Below are positions 10,901-21,940 of a stretch of DNA of 64,000 bases, in pieces. The notes under the pieces were generated by a model. The model had not been told where the DNA came from. It ran no database searches and worked only from the letters and a program-made list of their open reading frames with translations. This stretch comes from Adineta steineri (taxonomy: Eukaryota > Rotifera > Eurotatoria > Adinetida > Adinetidae). Location of the stretch: contig CAJNOI010000013.1 in NCBI GenBank assembly GCA_905250115.1, positions 731,788-795,787 of the forward strand, in the 5' to 3' direction. Positions within the stretch are counted from its first letter, which is position 1. Each line of letters opens with the position of its first letter. A program made the translations under genes and the position numbers.

Positions 10901-13099
10901 CTTGTTTCATTAATAAGATTATTCTAATCAGATTAAATTCTTGTTTTTGTTATATTTCAAGGAAAAAATTGTACATATATTTAATATCGTAGACAAAAAT
11001 TGCATAATTTTCTTTTTATCCATTCCCAATAGCACACAAAATCATTTTCTGACTTTCGTCATACAGTTCCAGACTATAGCATGATATAGAAGAAGAAGAA
11101 GAAAAAAATGATGCTGACAAGTGTCTGATGTGTTTTATTTTTAATATTGAACAGTAGACAGTCGATCGTAATCGTAATTTTCTTAATGATAATTTGAAGC
11201 AAAACAGAACATAGAATATCTTGTATGTTATATATTCAGACATAAAACTAACGTACAGATGGATAGAACAGTTGTTTGTCAGAATAATGAAGATGATTAG
11301 CTTATTCTTTACACAAACGAAGAGAAATCATCTTGTGTTTATATATATTCTACATGTGGTCAAGTCGAAGAAAATATTCTATTCTGATGTAAACTGTTGA
11401 TTTCAATCAACGTCATCTCATATAAATGATCATGGTCTTTATAATAACGTGCACTTTCCATTGAGTAGTCAGTTAAATGAATACAAATGTACATGACAAG
11501 TAATATCAGTTTGACATATTTTGTTATATGCACCAAATTATTATTGATCAATCTATTCTTTTCCTTAAAATAATGATAGATTTATAAAGATATTCTAATG
11601 AATTTTTCATCTCGTCATCATTGATTAGTAAAGATCAACTATGTATCACCAATTAGTCTACCATTCTTCTCTAGCATTTTTTTTTCTCATCAATAAATTT
11701 TATACTAGCTCATCATCGTTATAGTATGTATAAGTGCTCGAAGGCTCTGTCAACTGCAACTCGTTTATTTTGTCTGAGTAAATTAGAAAGTGAATATTGA
11801 ACACGCTTCATATGATTGATTGAAAAAGAAAAAGATAATGTATACTTTCTTATACATATAGAAGAGCTATGAGGAATCGACATTATTATGTTGGTCAATC
11901 TTTTTTCTTTTGTATTCATTCATCTACATATGAACATTTATAACAAAACAAAGAAAGTAATGGTGCGTTACGTATTATATGAGTCTATTCGTTTTTTTTG
12001 TTTTGTTTTGTTTTGAATAGAGAAAATGAAAATTCAATTGATTTAGACGAAACAGCTTACCATCACCAATCAATAAATATTGTTTTTTTTTCTTATTCAG
12101 TTGGGAGATTTGCTCTTGTCTTATTCATACAATAGTAAGTAGGAGTATTGTTAATTCATCGCGTGAGTGAAAGAAGAGAGAGAGAGAGTCAAAGAGGAAT
12201 ATTCAGGATAGAACAATATGCTTGCATAATCAGCAAGTTCGAAGGATTAATATGTGTGAAAAGTATTGTTCATACAGTTTTATAGTAAGTAAATGGCATC
12301 TACTTGTCAATTTTTTTCATCGACATTAAGAATCTCGATTAGAAATTGAAGTATTACTGTTTTGATAGTATACCCTATGTGTAAGTATCGACATATAAAG
12401 TTAGTGCATCATCATCATCATTGTCCGACTCATTAATTTACAGTTCATTAATATTGCAGCCAGTGATTATATGAGAAAGAGATAATGAACTAAATGATAA
12501 CAATAAGCTAATTATTAGACTGACTGTCTGTCTGTCTGCTTCTCTTTTACTCTTGTGACCTCTCTCATAAAATGCGGTGAAGGAAGAGAGAGAGAGAAAA
12601 AAGTGAATTTTTTTTCTTCTAAATGTATTCATATTAAATGAATGGTCCATCGATAATGTGTCAGAAGTCAACTATCAGTCATAAGTAGCCACAGGTGAGT
12701 GAATGTCCTCCTTCTTTCAAAATGTGTCAACTAATCATTTTTTTATAATAATGTTTGTATATGCACGTGTAGAGATATACATTAACTGTCTATGATGAAC
12801 GAGAAAAGGGTGGAGACGAATATGAAATTGCAAAGAAATAAATCATGAAATCAACATAATGTATATTTATATTATATCTCATCACATTTACCGTTAGAAG
12901 AAAAAAAAAGAAACGTTTAACCTTCGATACACGTACGTAAAACCCACAGGGTTTAATATATATAAATATAATAAATAATAATATAATGTATAAAGATTTG
13001 CTTATGGCTATATCTTATGTTCATTATAGGTAAGAAAAAAAATGAAATGTCTATTCTTTCTTTCTTTTAGATGTATAATCATTTTTTTCTACTAAACAA
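10901..13099. other. Intergenic region, no gene seen
   Basis: About 2.2 kb without a recognisable exon. It contains GAA, GAGA and CTGT microsatellite patches near 11088, 12174, 12520 and 12580. It lies upstream of the Ig-domain gene, so it probably holds that gene's promoter. Confidence 0.5.
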
Positions 13100-14673
13100 A
13101 TGCTAAACTGTCGTCTTCTGACGACAATCTATTTAACCGTTTTGCACACAATGACAAATTGTTTAAATGAAGATTCATCTATATCTCGAGAATTTATCAA
13201 TGTCAATGTGGGCAAACGGATACGAATAGAATGTGAATTAAATAATTCAACTATAAATGGAAATAAAAAAGTAAAAAAAAATTCTTGGTAATTATCATAA
13301 CATTTTTTTTTCTTTTCTTCTTAAGGGTTTATGGTTACGTTTAGAAGATGCTGAAGTATTTTTCTATTCGACAAGTCGTATTAATTCTGATCAACGTTTT
13401 CAAATTGAACAGCGTTCCAGTCTTCATATGATTAATAGTACATTATCCTATGAAATAATTACATATTCATTGATTATTGATGATATACATTTAACCGATG
13501 GTGGAACATATTCATGTCAAGCAGATAATAAAATAATCAAACTATTTATATTAAATATTGTTGGTAAGTACCTATTGATTTCTTGTAATATGTACTTTTT
13601 TCTGTTGTTGATTTAAATAAAGAACGACCTTATTTTATTACACATGAATATTCAACATTATTACGTACACAAATTGGAAGAAATATATCTATTACTTGTG
13701 AAGCACAAGGCAAACCCGATCCATATCTGAATTGGATGAAAAAAATCGATGGTAGAAGTTTTAATAAATATATTTTATTTCATTAATATATCTTTTATTA
13801 GAATACAATCAAAAAGTAATTGTTAATTGTTCAACAACGCCTACTACTTGTCAATTAAATCTTATTAATGTTGATCGTTATCATACGGGAATTTATGAAT
13901 GTGTAGCAATGAATATTGTTGGAACAATTGGTCGATTTTATGAACTTGATGTACAATGTAAGATATAAATATAAATATAAAAGTGAATAATCTTCTTTTC
14001 TTTTGTCTTGATTAGATCCACCAGATGTTCATAGTTTAACAGAAGAATATTATCATTTTATTGGTGATGCAGTTATATTAGAATGTTTAATTGATTCGAA
14101 TCCTGAACCAGATATACGATGGTTACATAGATATTCAAATGATATTAAACAAGAAATCGATTTATCTCGACAATTTTATCAAGAACATTTAGATAATAAT
14201 AATAATCAAGATAATCGAATATGGTATATAAAACATGAACAGTTAAATGCAACAAGATGGAAAACAAATCTTTTCATTAAAGTAAATCATATTATTTTAT
14301 AATTCGTAATAAAAATCTTATTTTTTAGCGTATTCCAAGACGTTTATTTAATTCGAATTTTATTTGTCGTGCAATAAATCATCATGGTGTTGGTGAACAA
14401 TCAATAAATATTATTGAAAAACATCATCCATCAAAAAAACATCGACATACAACACCCGAACCATTCATTTCAAATAATACGACATTATCAAGTACAATAA
14501 GTATTAAAATTCAACACTATTTTTTTTCTTATTTTAAATTATATGATTTTTTTATAGAATTTATTTCACAAACGACAAATAATATTTATAATCGATCAAA
14601 AAAACTTTCACCATATCGATATTATTTATTTATTTTAGGATTATATTCATTTCTATCTTCTTTATATGTATAA
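13100..14673 (+). CDS. Three-Ig-domain cell-surface protein, likely GPI-anchored (lachesin/IgLON-like)
   Basis: Seven exons: 13100-13270, 13326-13563, 13623-13751, 13802-13957, 14016-14281, 14329-14500 and 14558-14673, encoding 358 residues in frame throughout. An N-terminal signal peptide (residues 1-22) precedes three Ig domains. Ig1 has the Cys pair in RIECELN and GGTYSCQAD, Ig2 in ISITCEAQGKPDP and TGIYECVAMN, and Ig3 in VILECLIDSNPEPDIRW and FICRAINHHG. The C terminus ends in a hydrophobic run (YYLFILGLYSFLSSLYV) with no charged tail, as expected for a GPI-attachment signal. The layout matches lachesin/IgLON/DPR-type adhesion molecules, which act in cell-cell contact, often in neurons. 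Several NxS/T sequons are present. A polyadenylation hexamer AATAAA lies at 14687-14692, 14 nt after the stop. Confidence 0.82.
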
Positions 14674-14887
14674 TAATAATAATGCTAATAAAAGAAATAT
14701 ATTTATATATCATCATTTCTCCGTCCGTCATTAATTGAACAAACAAATTATTCTTGAATTTATATTATTTGTCTTTAATTTTTTTATTTAGAGAACAAAA
14801 AAAAAAGGAGGAAAAACCGATATCTATATAGATTTCTCGTGGTTTTGTAATAATTGATATAAAAAAGAAAGAAACAATGAAAGTATT

Positions 14888-17744
14888 TTATTTGTTTTGT
14901 GTAGATAATGAATGTAATTGAGAGATAATTCGATCATAATGTTCGTTAAAAACCATTTTATTATATGTTATTAATCGAAGAAAAAAACTAACTGTTGTAA
15001 TAACTTCATTCATAACAATATTTAATCCATTTGGTATAGCTACATTAGATAATGATGAACCACTTGTGGGATGATCCAAAAGATGATGAACAAAAGATAA
15101 ATAACGTTGGACTAAATAGAATAAGAACAAAGAAATAAAAAACAAATTTCTTTCATTAGAGAATTTTTCTTATCGGAAAGGCTGACAGCTACTCATAGGG
15201 ATGCAACGGTGATAGTCACCGGCCTAAGACGAAAACCGCTACAGGTAGGCAACTGTTTTTATTGTTTGATAATTCATATAATTATAAAGCGATGCTGACA
15301 TATCGGTTAGTTATTGGAGAAGCTAGTAATATCACCATATAGGCATCAATATTCATGTTCTTCTATCGTATTACTGTTACGCATCTATGAGTAATCGATT
15401 CACACCGGTTATTGCTTTAGAATGGTTAACTGTATACGGTCAAGCGGTGAAAAACCGTAACGGTTGCATCCCTAGCTACTCAGCTGCGATATCTAACGAT
15501 TTGTACACGTCTATGCTGGAGTGTTTAGCATCAGTAAATACAGAATTGAATGCTAATGTTTTAATTATTTTTGTTCTGTTTGAGTTGCACTATTGAGTAG
15601 CTGTCAGCTTTTCGCACGTTGTGTCCTTAAGAAAATATGACTTACAAAGTAATTTAAAAACTGCATGTTCAATAACATGATGTTCACCAATAGCTTTTAT
15701 AGCATCTTTTATATTTTGTTCATTATCAGTAATAATTTTTGATTTATCATATTTTGCTAATTCATCTCGAGTTGTTTTAACAACTTGTTCACTGAGTGAT
15801 ATTAAGATTTCTTTTAATTTTCTATAGAAAACGAAAAAAAGAATTTTAATTTTTTTTACCTAAGAAATTAATAAAAGATAACAAACTTTTTTTGTGGAAA
15901 ATCATCTAATAATATAATCATTTCTGATTTAAGCATTGTTTTTATTGATTCATAATCACGTAAAACTGAACCAGTTAGATGAGATAATACAGTCATTATT
16001 GTTGATATTAATAATAAACGCATTGTTGCTATATGTACTTGATTATAACGAATTTCATCTAATTCCAATGTCTAATAAATAATAAAAATATATGTTAGAA
16101 GAATTATAGAATGAATCAACGAATTACTTACTTCAGGAAATGTAAATTTTGTATTCCAAAGTAAAAGTTCACAATAAGCTTCATTAAGAATAGTTGAAGG
16201 ACTTTCCTGTGGAGATGTTGTTGTTGTTGTTGTATCGACTGGTGCTTGATACCAACCAACAGTATCTTTTGTATTTAATCGATTGAATGCACGTTCAAGC
16301 CATTTATAAGTAGATAATAATGGATCAATACCCATAGCTGAAAAAAAATAGTTGAAAACAGGTTTTTATTTTTAAAGAAAAAATTTAAACCTCGTTGATT
16401 TTCCATAAATTTATCAAATGTTGATTTTTCATATGCAACTGCTTGTTGTTGTAATAAAGGACGATATTGTCGAATATTAAAATTAGCCATATCAAGTTTC
16501 ATTAAACTTAAAACTTCCATAATACCTCTATAAATCAAAATAGAAAAAAAAATAAGTTGTCTTTTTCGAATATAAGAAATTAACCTAAAACATTCAGATG
16601 GATCATCCGTTGTTCGTAATTTTGCAATATTTTCATCTCGACATTCAGCACAAAGACTAGCCATCATATCAATAAAATATTTTGTATATTCATGAGGATC
16701 TGCTGCTTTTGCTTCGAATCGACGTTTTATTGTATCAAGATCAATTGCATCATCAATCTGAGCTTTCAGTGTAGTTTGATGAGGTAATACTAATGTTTTA
16801 AGATCCTTAATATATATAAAAATAAATCATTTGTAAAAAATTTTGTATTTGAAAATAGAATACGAACTTCTTTTGCTTCACCAATTAATTTAATAATATG
16901 TTCATAACGAGGTGGATCAGCAGCTAAATCTTCTCTTAGAACATCCCAAAATACTGTATGCATTGTATCATGAACTTTTTCAGCGATACTAAACAAAATA
17001 AAACATGACCGTATATATCGGCTTCTGCGAGCGTAACGCGATGACGTTTTGGTTACAGTTTTATTAGGTTTTCTCAACAACTAGATAGTGTAGAAGGCTC
17101 ATCGTTTCGGTGAAAGATGTACCTCATTTGAACGAACCTTCTGAAAATTACAGTAAAAATATACGACGAAACGCGATGATGAATTAGGAACAAAAGATTG
17201 AGAGTGCTCCACTTTTTGCTTGTTTTTCTCGGAATATATTCTACTGTTGCAAAACTTGTCTATGGAGGCTGATATTTTTGTCACATTAATGTAACGCGAT
17301 GACGAAAGTCAGAAAATAAAGTACTGTTTTTCTTTATGAGGGTCTTTGAGAACTTAATAGATGTGAGTCTGGTCTCTCAGTATTATAGTCTAGAACAACA
17401 TCCAACTATTTGATGCTATACTATAGAAGATTCTTACCTTCCTTTTTCATATTCTGGTAATTGAAGTTGAAAATCTTTATTAAAAACAATTTCATGTGCA
17501 AGTTGAAGATTTTGTGCATTTCGATTTGCTTCCATTAATTGATTATAATCAATAAATCTTGGTGGTGAAGCTAAATAAACAAACTGAAACTAAATTCATT
17601 TTTATTATTCAATATACCTGCTGTAGCACCTGCCATATTATCTTGTGTATTAGGTAATGTTGGTGAAAGATTGAGCCAACCAAGTACTGCTCCTAATGGT
17701 CGATGTTGTTCTTCTTTTTTTTCATCATTATTTGTATTCGACAT
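14888..17744 (-). CDS. TCP11L1: T-complex protein 11-like protein 1
   Basis: Nine exons: 17618-17744, 17438-17570, 16868-16988, 16585-16805, 16391-16527, 16132-16337, 15887-16071, 15646-15821 and 14888-15111. Together they give 509 residues, about the length I recall for vertebrate TCP11L1. Family signatures are SPPRFIDYNQLMEANRN, LAHEIVFNKDFQL, VHDTMHTVFWDVLREDL and ADPPRYEHIIKLIGEAKE. The helical TCP11 domain continues to the C terminus. TCP11 proteins are implicated in cAMP/PKA signalling and sperm function, but the molecular role of TCP11L1 is poorly known. Two introns are unusually long: 16989-17437, with a 14-bp direct repeat at both ends of a 270-bp stretch, and 15112-15645, with nested inverted-repeat elements. 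The other introns are 49-65 nt, so the extra length is probably insertional. Start chosen at the only upstream ATG, in good context before a low-complexity N terminus. Confidence 0.9.
15174..15614. mobile_element. Inverted-repeat element in TCP11L1 intron (outer, interrupted)
   Basis: The ends carry inverted repeats: GCTGACAGCTACTCA at 15181-15195 and its exact complement TGAGTAGCTGTCAGC at 15594-15608, extending imperfectly a few bases outward. The element is split by a second element at 15196-15474. Removing that element and one duplication leaves about 155 bp. No clear target duplication for the outer element was found. Confidence 0.6.
15196..15474. mobile_element. hAT-type MITE nested inside another element
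   Basis: A 279-bp element with terminal inverted repeats TAGGGATGCAAC at the left and GTTGCATCCCTA at the right. It is flanked by a perfect 8-bp direct repeat GCTACTCA (15188-15195 and 15475-15482). The 8-bp duplication and TIR form indicate a non-autonomous hAT element. It sits in the inverted repeat of the outer element, so it arrived later. Confidence 0.85.
17033..17304. repeat. 14-bp direct repeat pair in a long TCP11L1 intron
   Basis: GTAACGCGATGACG occurs at 17033-17046 and again at 17291-17304 in the same orientation, with a partial copy near 17166. The intron (16989-17437, 449 nt) is about eight times the usual length here. The pair may bound an old insertion, but no inverted ends were found. 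Confidence 0.45.
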
Positions 17745-18285
17745 TGTAGAATAATCTTTAATAAAATAAGAAATAAAACATCGTTGAAAAGATATTAGAT
17801 TTTTCTTAAAATCTTTTTTTATACAATGACAACAAAGAAGAGTATAAAAGAAAACAGGAGCAGTGGAATGAGTATCATTGACAGATTTCGTTTCAATTTT
17901 TTTTCTCTCCTTTCTCAATTCAGAAGGCGCATGCATACACACACATATATATATCTATATGAAAATTTGTTGTAAAAGATGATGATAATCATTGCACAGA
18001 AGAAAGAAAACAAAAACGTTAAAGTTGAAGAAAAAGCGCATAAATAAATCACTGTTTGCATAAAAACACACACACACACACGCACACTTCTTTTTTTTTG
18101 AACAAGAACAAAAACTGTACAAAGACGAAGAAAAAAAAAGTGTTAATAAACAATAGACAAACGACATCAATGTAAAAAGATAAAATATTTTGTTTGAGTT
18201 CTTTTTATTAGTTATAGAATATTTCTTTTTTTCGTGTCCACAGAGATCATTACACATCTGACTCGATGGTTTATTTGAATATCCA
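17745..18285. other. Short intergenic region
   Basis: Spacer between the TCP11L1 start and the MAP2K stop, both on the minus strand. It holds a CA microsatellite near 18067-18083 and T-rich stretches on the transcribed strand, and would contain the TCP11L1 promoter and the MAP2K 3' UTR. No exon seen. Confidence 0.5.
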
Positions 18286-20471
18286 TTAAGTTCCAACACG
18301 TCGTTGATTATTATCATTTGGAACATCCGAATCGACTCGAAAGACTTGTTTTATCCAGTTAGCAACATCTTGACTATCACTTTCGTTTTCATATCGTTTA
18401 TAAAATGGATGATTCTAAAAAGAGAACAAATATATATATATTAAATCAATTAATAATATTCATATACTAAAAGTGTATTTAAATCAGCTCGTTCTGATGT
18501 ACTTTTTTTCAAACTAAAATAAGAATAAATCAAATGAAGATGAATAAGAAAGAGAAATCAATTTACCAACGATCGATAAAATCACAAAAATCAGGAGAAA
18601 AATGTGTACGTGGTAGTGATGGTGGGTCTTCATTAATAATCCATTCCATTAATTCAAATATAGCTAAACTTTTATAACATCCATATCCTAAATAATTTTC
18701 AATTGAAGAAAACAATAAATTAATTCGATTAAAATTAACCTTCAGGTCGAGGACGATTTCCATGTGGATCTTCATGAAATAAATCATCAATATCTTTTGT
18801 TGCTGGCGGAGGAATTGGATATCGACCAACAGCCATTTCAACAAGTGAAAGACCTAATGACCATATATCACTCATTACTCCATAATGTGCACCTTCAAGT
18901 CTTTCAGGCTTAAAATAGAAAAGATTAAGATTTTTTGTAATTAAAAACAAAAACAACCAAAACTTACAGACATATACGATCGAGTACCAATAAATGTTTG
19001 TACTGTTGAATCAACTAATTGTGCACTAACACCAAAATCACATAGTTTTATTTCACCTTGTTGATTAACAAGTATATTTGATGGTTTAACATCTTAATGA
19101 ATCAATAATTTGATTAAAAATATAGAGCAAGAAAAACAAAGATAATTTTACCGCGATGCATAATACGATGTCGTTCTCTTAAATAACTTAAACCACGAAG
19201 AACCTAAGAGAATAATTTTGTACTATTATTCAAAAGTATATTTTAGAACTTACAGCAACAGTAATTCTGCCAAGAATATTTTCAGGAATACGCATAAATT
19301 TCTTTAAAATCAAATCTAAAGAGCCACCGTCCTAAAAAAATATGCATAGAATTATTTGAACACTAATCTTTCTATCATCAAGCTCTTAGTACTCATATGC
19401 ACATCTATTATATCAATCAATTTTATATTTACCATATATTCCATGCAAATACTAATTTGAGCTTCAACTGCAAATGTTCCATAAAATCCAACGATATATG
19501 GTGAATTACATTGATGAAGTACCTTCAATTCTCGAATAATTTGATTTTTTAACGCCGGTTTTACTTCCAAGTAGATGAGCTAAAATAATGCCGAAAAGAA
19601 AAACGTTAGATTTCCTTCGAATTGTAATAAATATCAAAAGAAAAAGTCTAAGAATGAATTTTTTTTCGAGCCATGCAACAAATCTACCTTCCCCGGTGAA
19701 AGTGTATTCCAAAACCAGTGACACCAATTGCACCAATGTAAATCAGTATTCATAAATGAACAATACTAAACAAGCCATGTAGCGATACAAGCAACAAAAC
19801 AAAAGCAAAGCAAGCTAATTATAAATATCAGCATTTATAGCGAATCGAATCAAAGATTCAATACGATGTCAATGCTGGTACATATAATTTAAAAGAAAAG
19901 CAAAATTTTAAATCAGTTGACTGATTCGTGCTGAATGTTTAAATACGCAAAAATTCTAAAGTAAATAAATACGTACGAGGTAACTTATTATTCACGATAC
20001 GATGACTGAGATATGACTCAGTCATCGATTATGCACGAATCAGTCAAGCGATTTAAGTTTTTGAAAATGTTGCTAATGTATAATTTCTAAATTCATGAAC
20101 AAACCTTTCGAGCCATAATTTTATTTGTTGGTTTATGACGAACTTTCCAAACAACACCTCCATTTCCTTGACCTAATTCGCATATATTAACAAGATCATC
20201 TTGTTTTAATTCTCCAACAGCTCGTTTTGAATTAAAAAATTCTTCCATACGATCTTTTTGTTTGTCAGTACAATCGAGTTGTTTAAATTCCTCTTGTAAA
20301 CGTTCAATACATACTTCCGGAATACTAAATTTTAAATAAATAAATAAATCTATACTTTTTTTTGTCATACCCATTTTCACCATGATTTTGTTCATTGGGA
20401 TCTTTTGGTACTTCAGGTAATGTTAAACCTAATTTATTTTTACCTGATGATATTGCATCACCTCTAGGCAT
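18286..20471 (-). CDS. MAP2K1: Dual-specificity MAP kinase kinase, MEK1/2 class
   Basis: Ten exons: 20371-20471, 20105-20324, 19433-19579, 19254-19331, 19152-19203, 18968-19092, 18740-18908, 18567-18687, 18468-18513 and 18286-18414. They encode 395 residues, close to human MEK1. Kinase landmarks are all present: glycine loop LGQGNGGVV (84-92), catalytic Lys107 in MARK, Glu124 in IIRE, catalytic Asp200 in MHRDVKPSN, DFG at 218-220, and SPERL with [20 protein letters not shown]. MEKs phosphorylate the Thr and Tyr of ERK in the Ras-Raf-MEK-ERK cascade in the cytoplasm. In the activation loop the first Raf site is kept (Ser228), but the second (MEK1 Ser222) is Thr232. The N-terminal KNKLGL stretch could be a weak ERK-docking site. 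The proline-rich insert after PIPPP is short. Intron 2 (19580-20104) is enlarged by an inverted-repeat insertion. Symbol is by family; MAP2K1 and MAP2K2 are not separable here. Confidence 0.95.
19908..20056. mobile_element. Short TTAA-bounded inverted-repeat element in MAP2K intron
   Basis: The ends carry perfect 15-bp inverted repeats, TTGACTGATTCGTGC at 19917-19931 and its complement at 20033-20047. The match extends outward with a two-base mismatch to a TTAA on each side (19908-19911 and 20053-20056). An inner palindrome around CGATGACTGAG (about 20000-20028) would form a second hairpin. TTAA boundaries recall piggyBac-type insertion; no coding capacity. Confidence 0.6.
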
Positions 20472-21940
20472 CGTTTTGTTATTAATAAAATAAAAAATAT
20501 TTTTCGCAACAAATAAATAATAAATCTCACAGACAGAACAACAGATGATCAGTACCGTATATTTTCGTTAACGATAATAAACAATCTGATAGGAACGCCA
20601 CATACAATGTTAATTTATTAATATTTAACTACATTTTATTTTATTTGAAATAAGAAAATAAAATCCAAGACATTGAATTAAGAAGAGATTTTATTTGAAA
20701 TACATTTTTTTAATATAAAAAAACTTTATTTGTTTCTCATATTAACCAATAAGACAATATTGTACTCATGAAGGTAAAAAAGTATATGTATATCATTAAT
20801 GCAAAGAAACATAGTTCATACAAACAATCACCAATGTTATATTTTCATTGAGAAAATCCTTGACCTTTTGTTACATAAATTTCAAGATGTACTTATTACA
20901 TATTCTTTATCATTATGAAAGATTAGTAGTAGAATTACTTATCGATTGAAAGACTTGGCGTGAAATGGCAAAATCTTGTTAATCTATTAATTTGCGAAAA
21001 AAACTGTTTGCTCGAATATTTTGTCATGCTTTATATGTTGAACATAATGTAAGCGTAAAATGACCGGAGAAATTTTTCTATATGGATTGTAACAATAATT
21101 AATTTGTATTTTATAAACACATTCATGCTTTAATTATTTCATGTTCATCTAATCAAATGAATTAATATGAAATAAATCTTACAATTCTATTTAGACAGAC
21201 CTTAGAACTATGTATACTTCAAATATCATTTTCCTTTCGATGGAAGCATCGTTCACCTATGAGCGCTATTGAAAAATAAAGAATCTGTACATACATAATA
21301 ATAAATCAATTGATTGATAATGAAAAATATTTTACAGTAGATAATCTTGTTCATAGGCTAAAAATATATTTACTTGATCATCACGTATAAAAAGATGGAA
21401 AAAAGTATTTCTACGAAACATTGATAAATGTACTGTTTGCTCTTTCACTCATATTTTGAATTATATCTTGTAAAGAACACTTAAGAAACATCTGGTGATA
21501 ATTTATTACAATGATTATGACTATTCAAAAATTAAATTGATACTAACAGAACATCTGCTTCGTTCCGGATATGCTTTGCCTTCAAAGAAGAGTTATCCGA
21601 GCTGATAACTATTCTTATCGAAATTGATATTATATATAAAAGATTGTAATAGAAAACATTAAATACCACGACGGCATGTATTTCTTTATAAATGAAAAAT
21701 TGACTTGCAATGAAAAAAAAACCATAAATTGGAATGATAACACAGTTAAATACTGTTTTTTGTTTCACTACCACAAGAAAAAAAGAAAAAAGAAATTAAA
21801 GCATATGAAAAAAAAGAAGAGAAGAGAGAGAGACAGAGAAAAAAACTACCACCGTAAGAAGAAGAAAAAAAGAAAGAAAAACAAATAACAATATAAAAAA
21901 AAAGAAAAGAAATCAAAACTCGATGAATATCATAGATATT
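20472..21940. other. Intergenic region, no gene seen
   Basis: AT-rich region between the MAP2K start and the zinc-finger stop, both minus strand. It has an A/G-rich purine tract from about 21765 to 21915 just downstream of the zinc-finger gene. No exon recognised. Confidence 0.5.
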
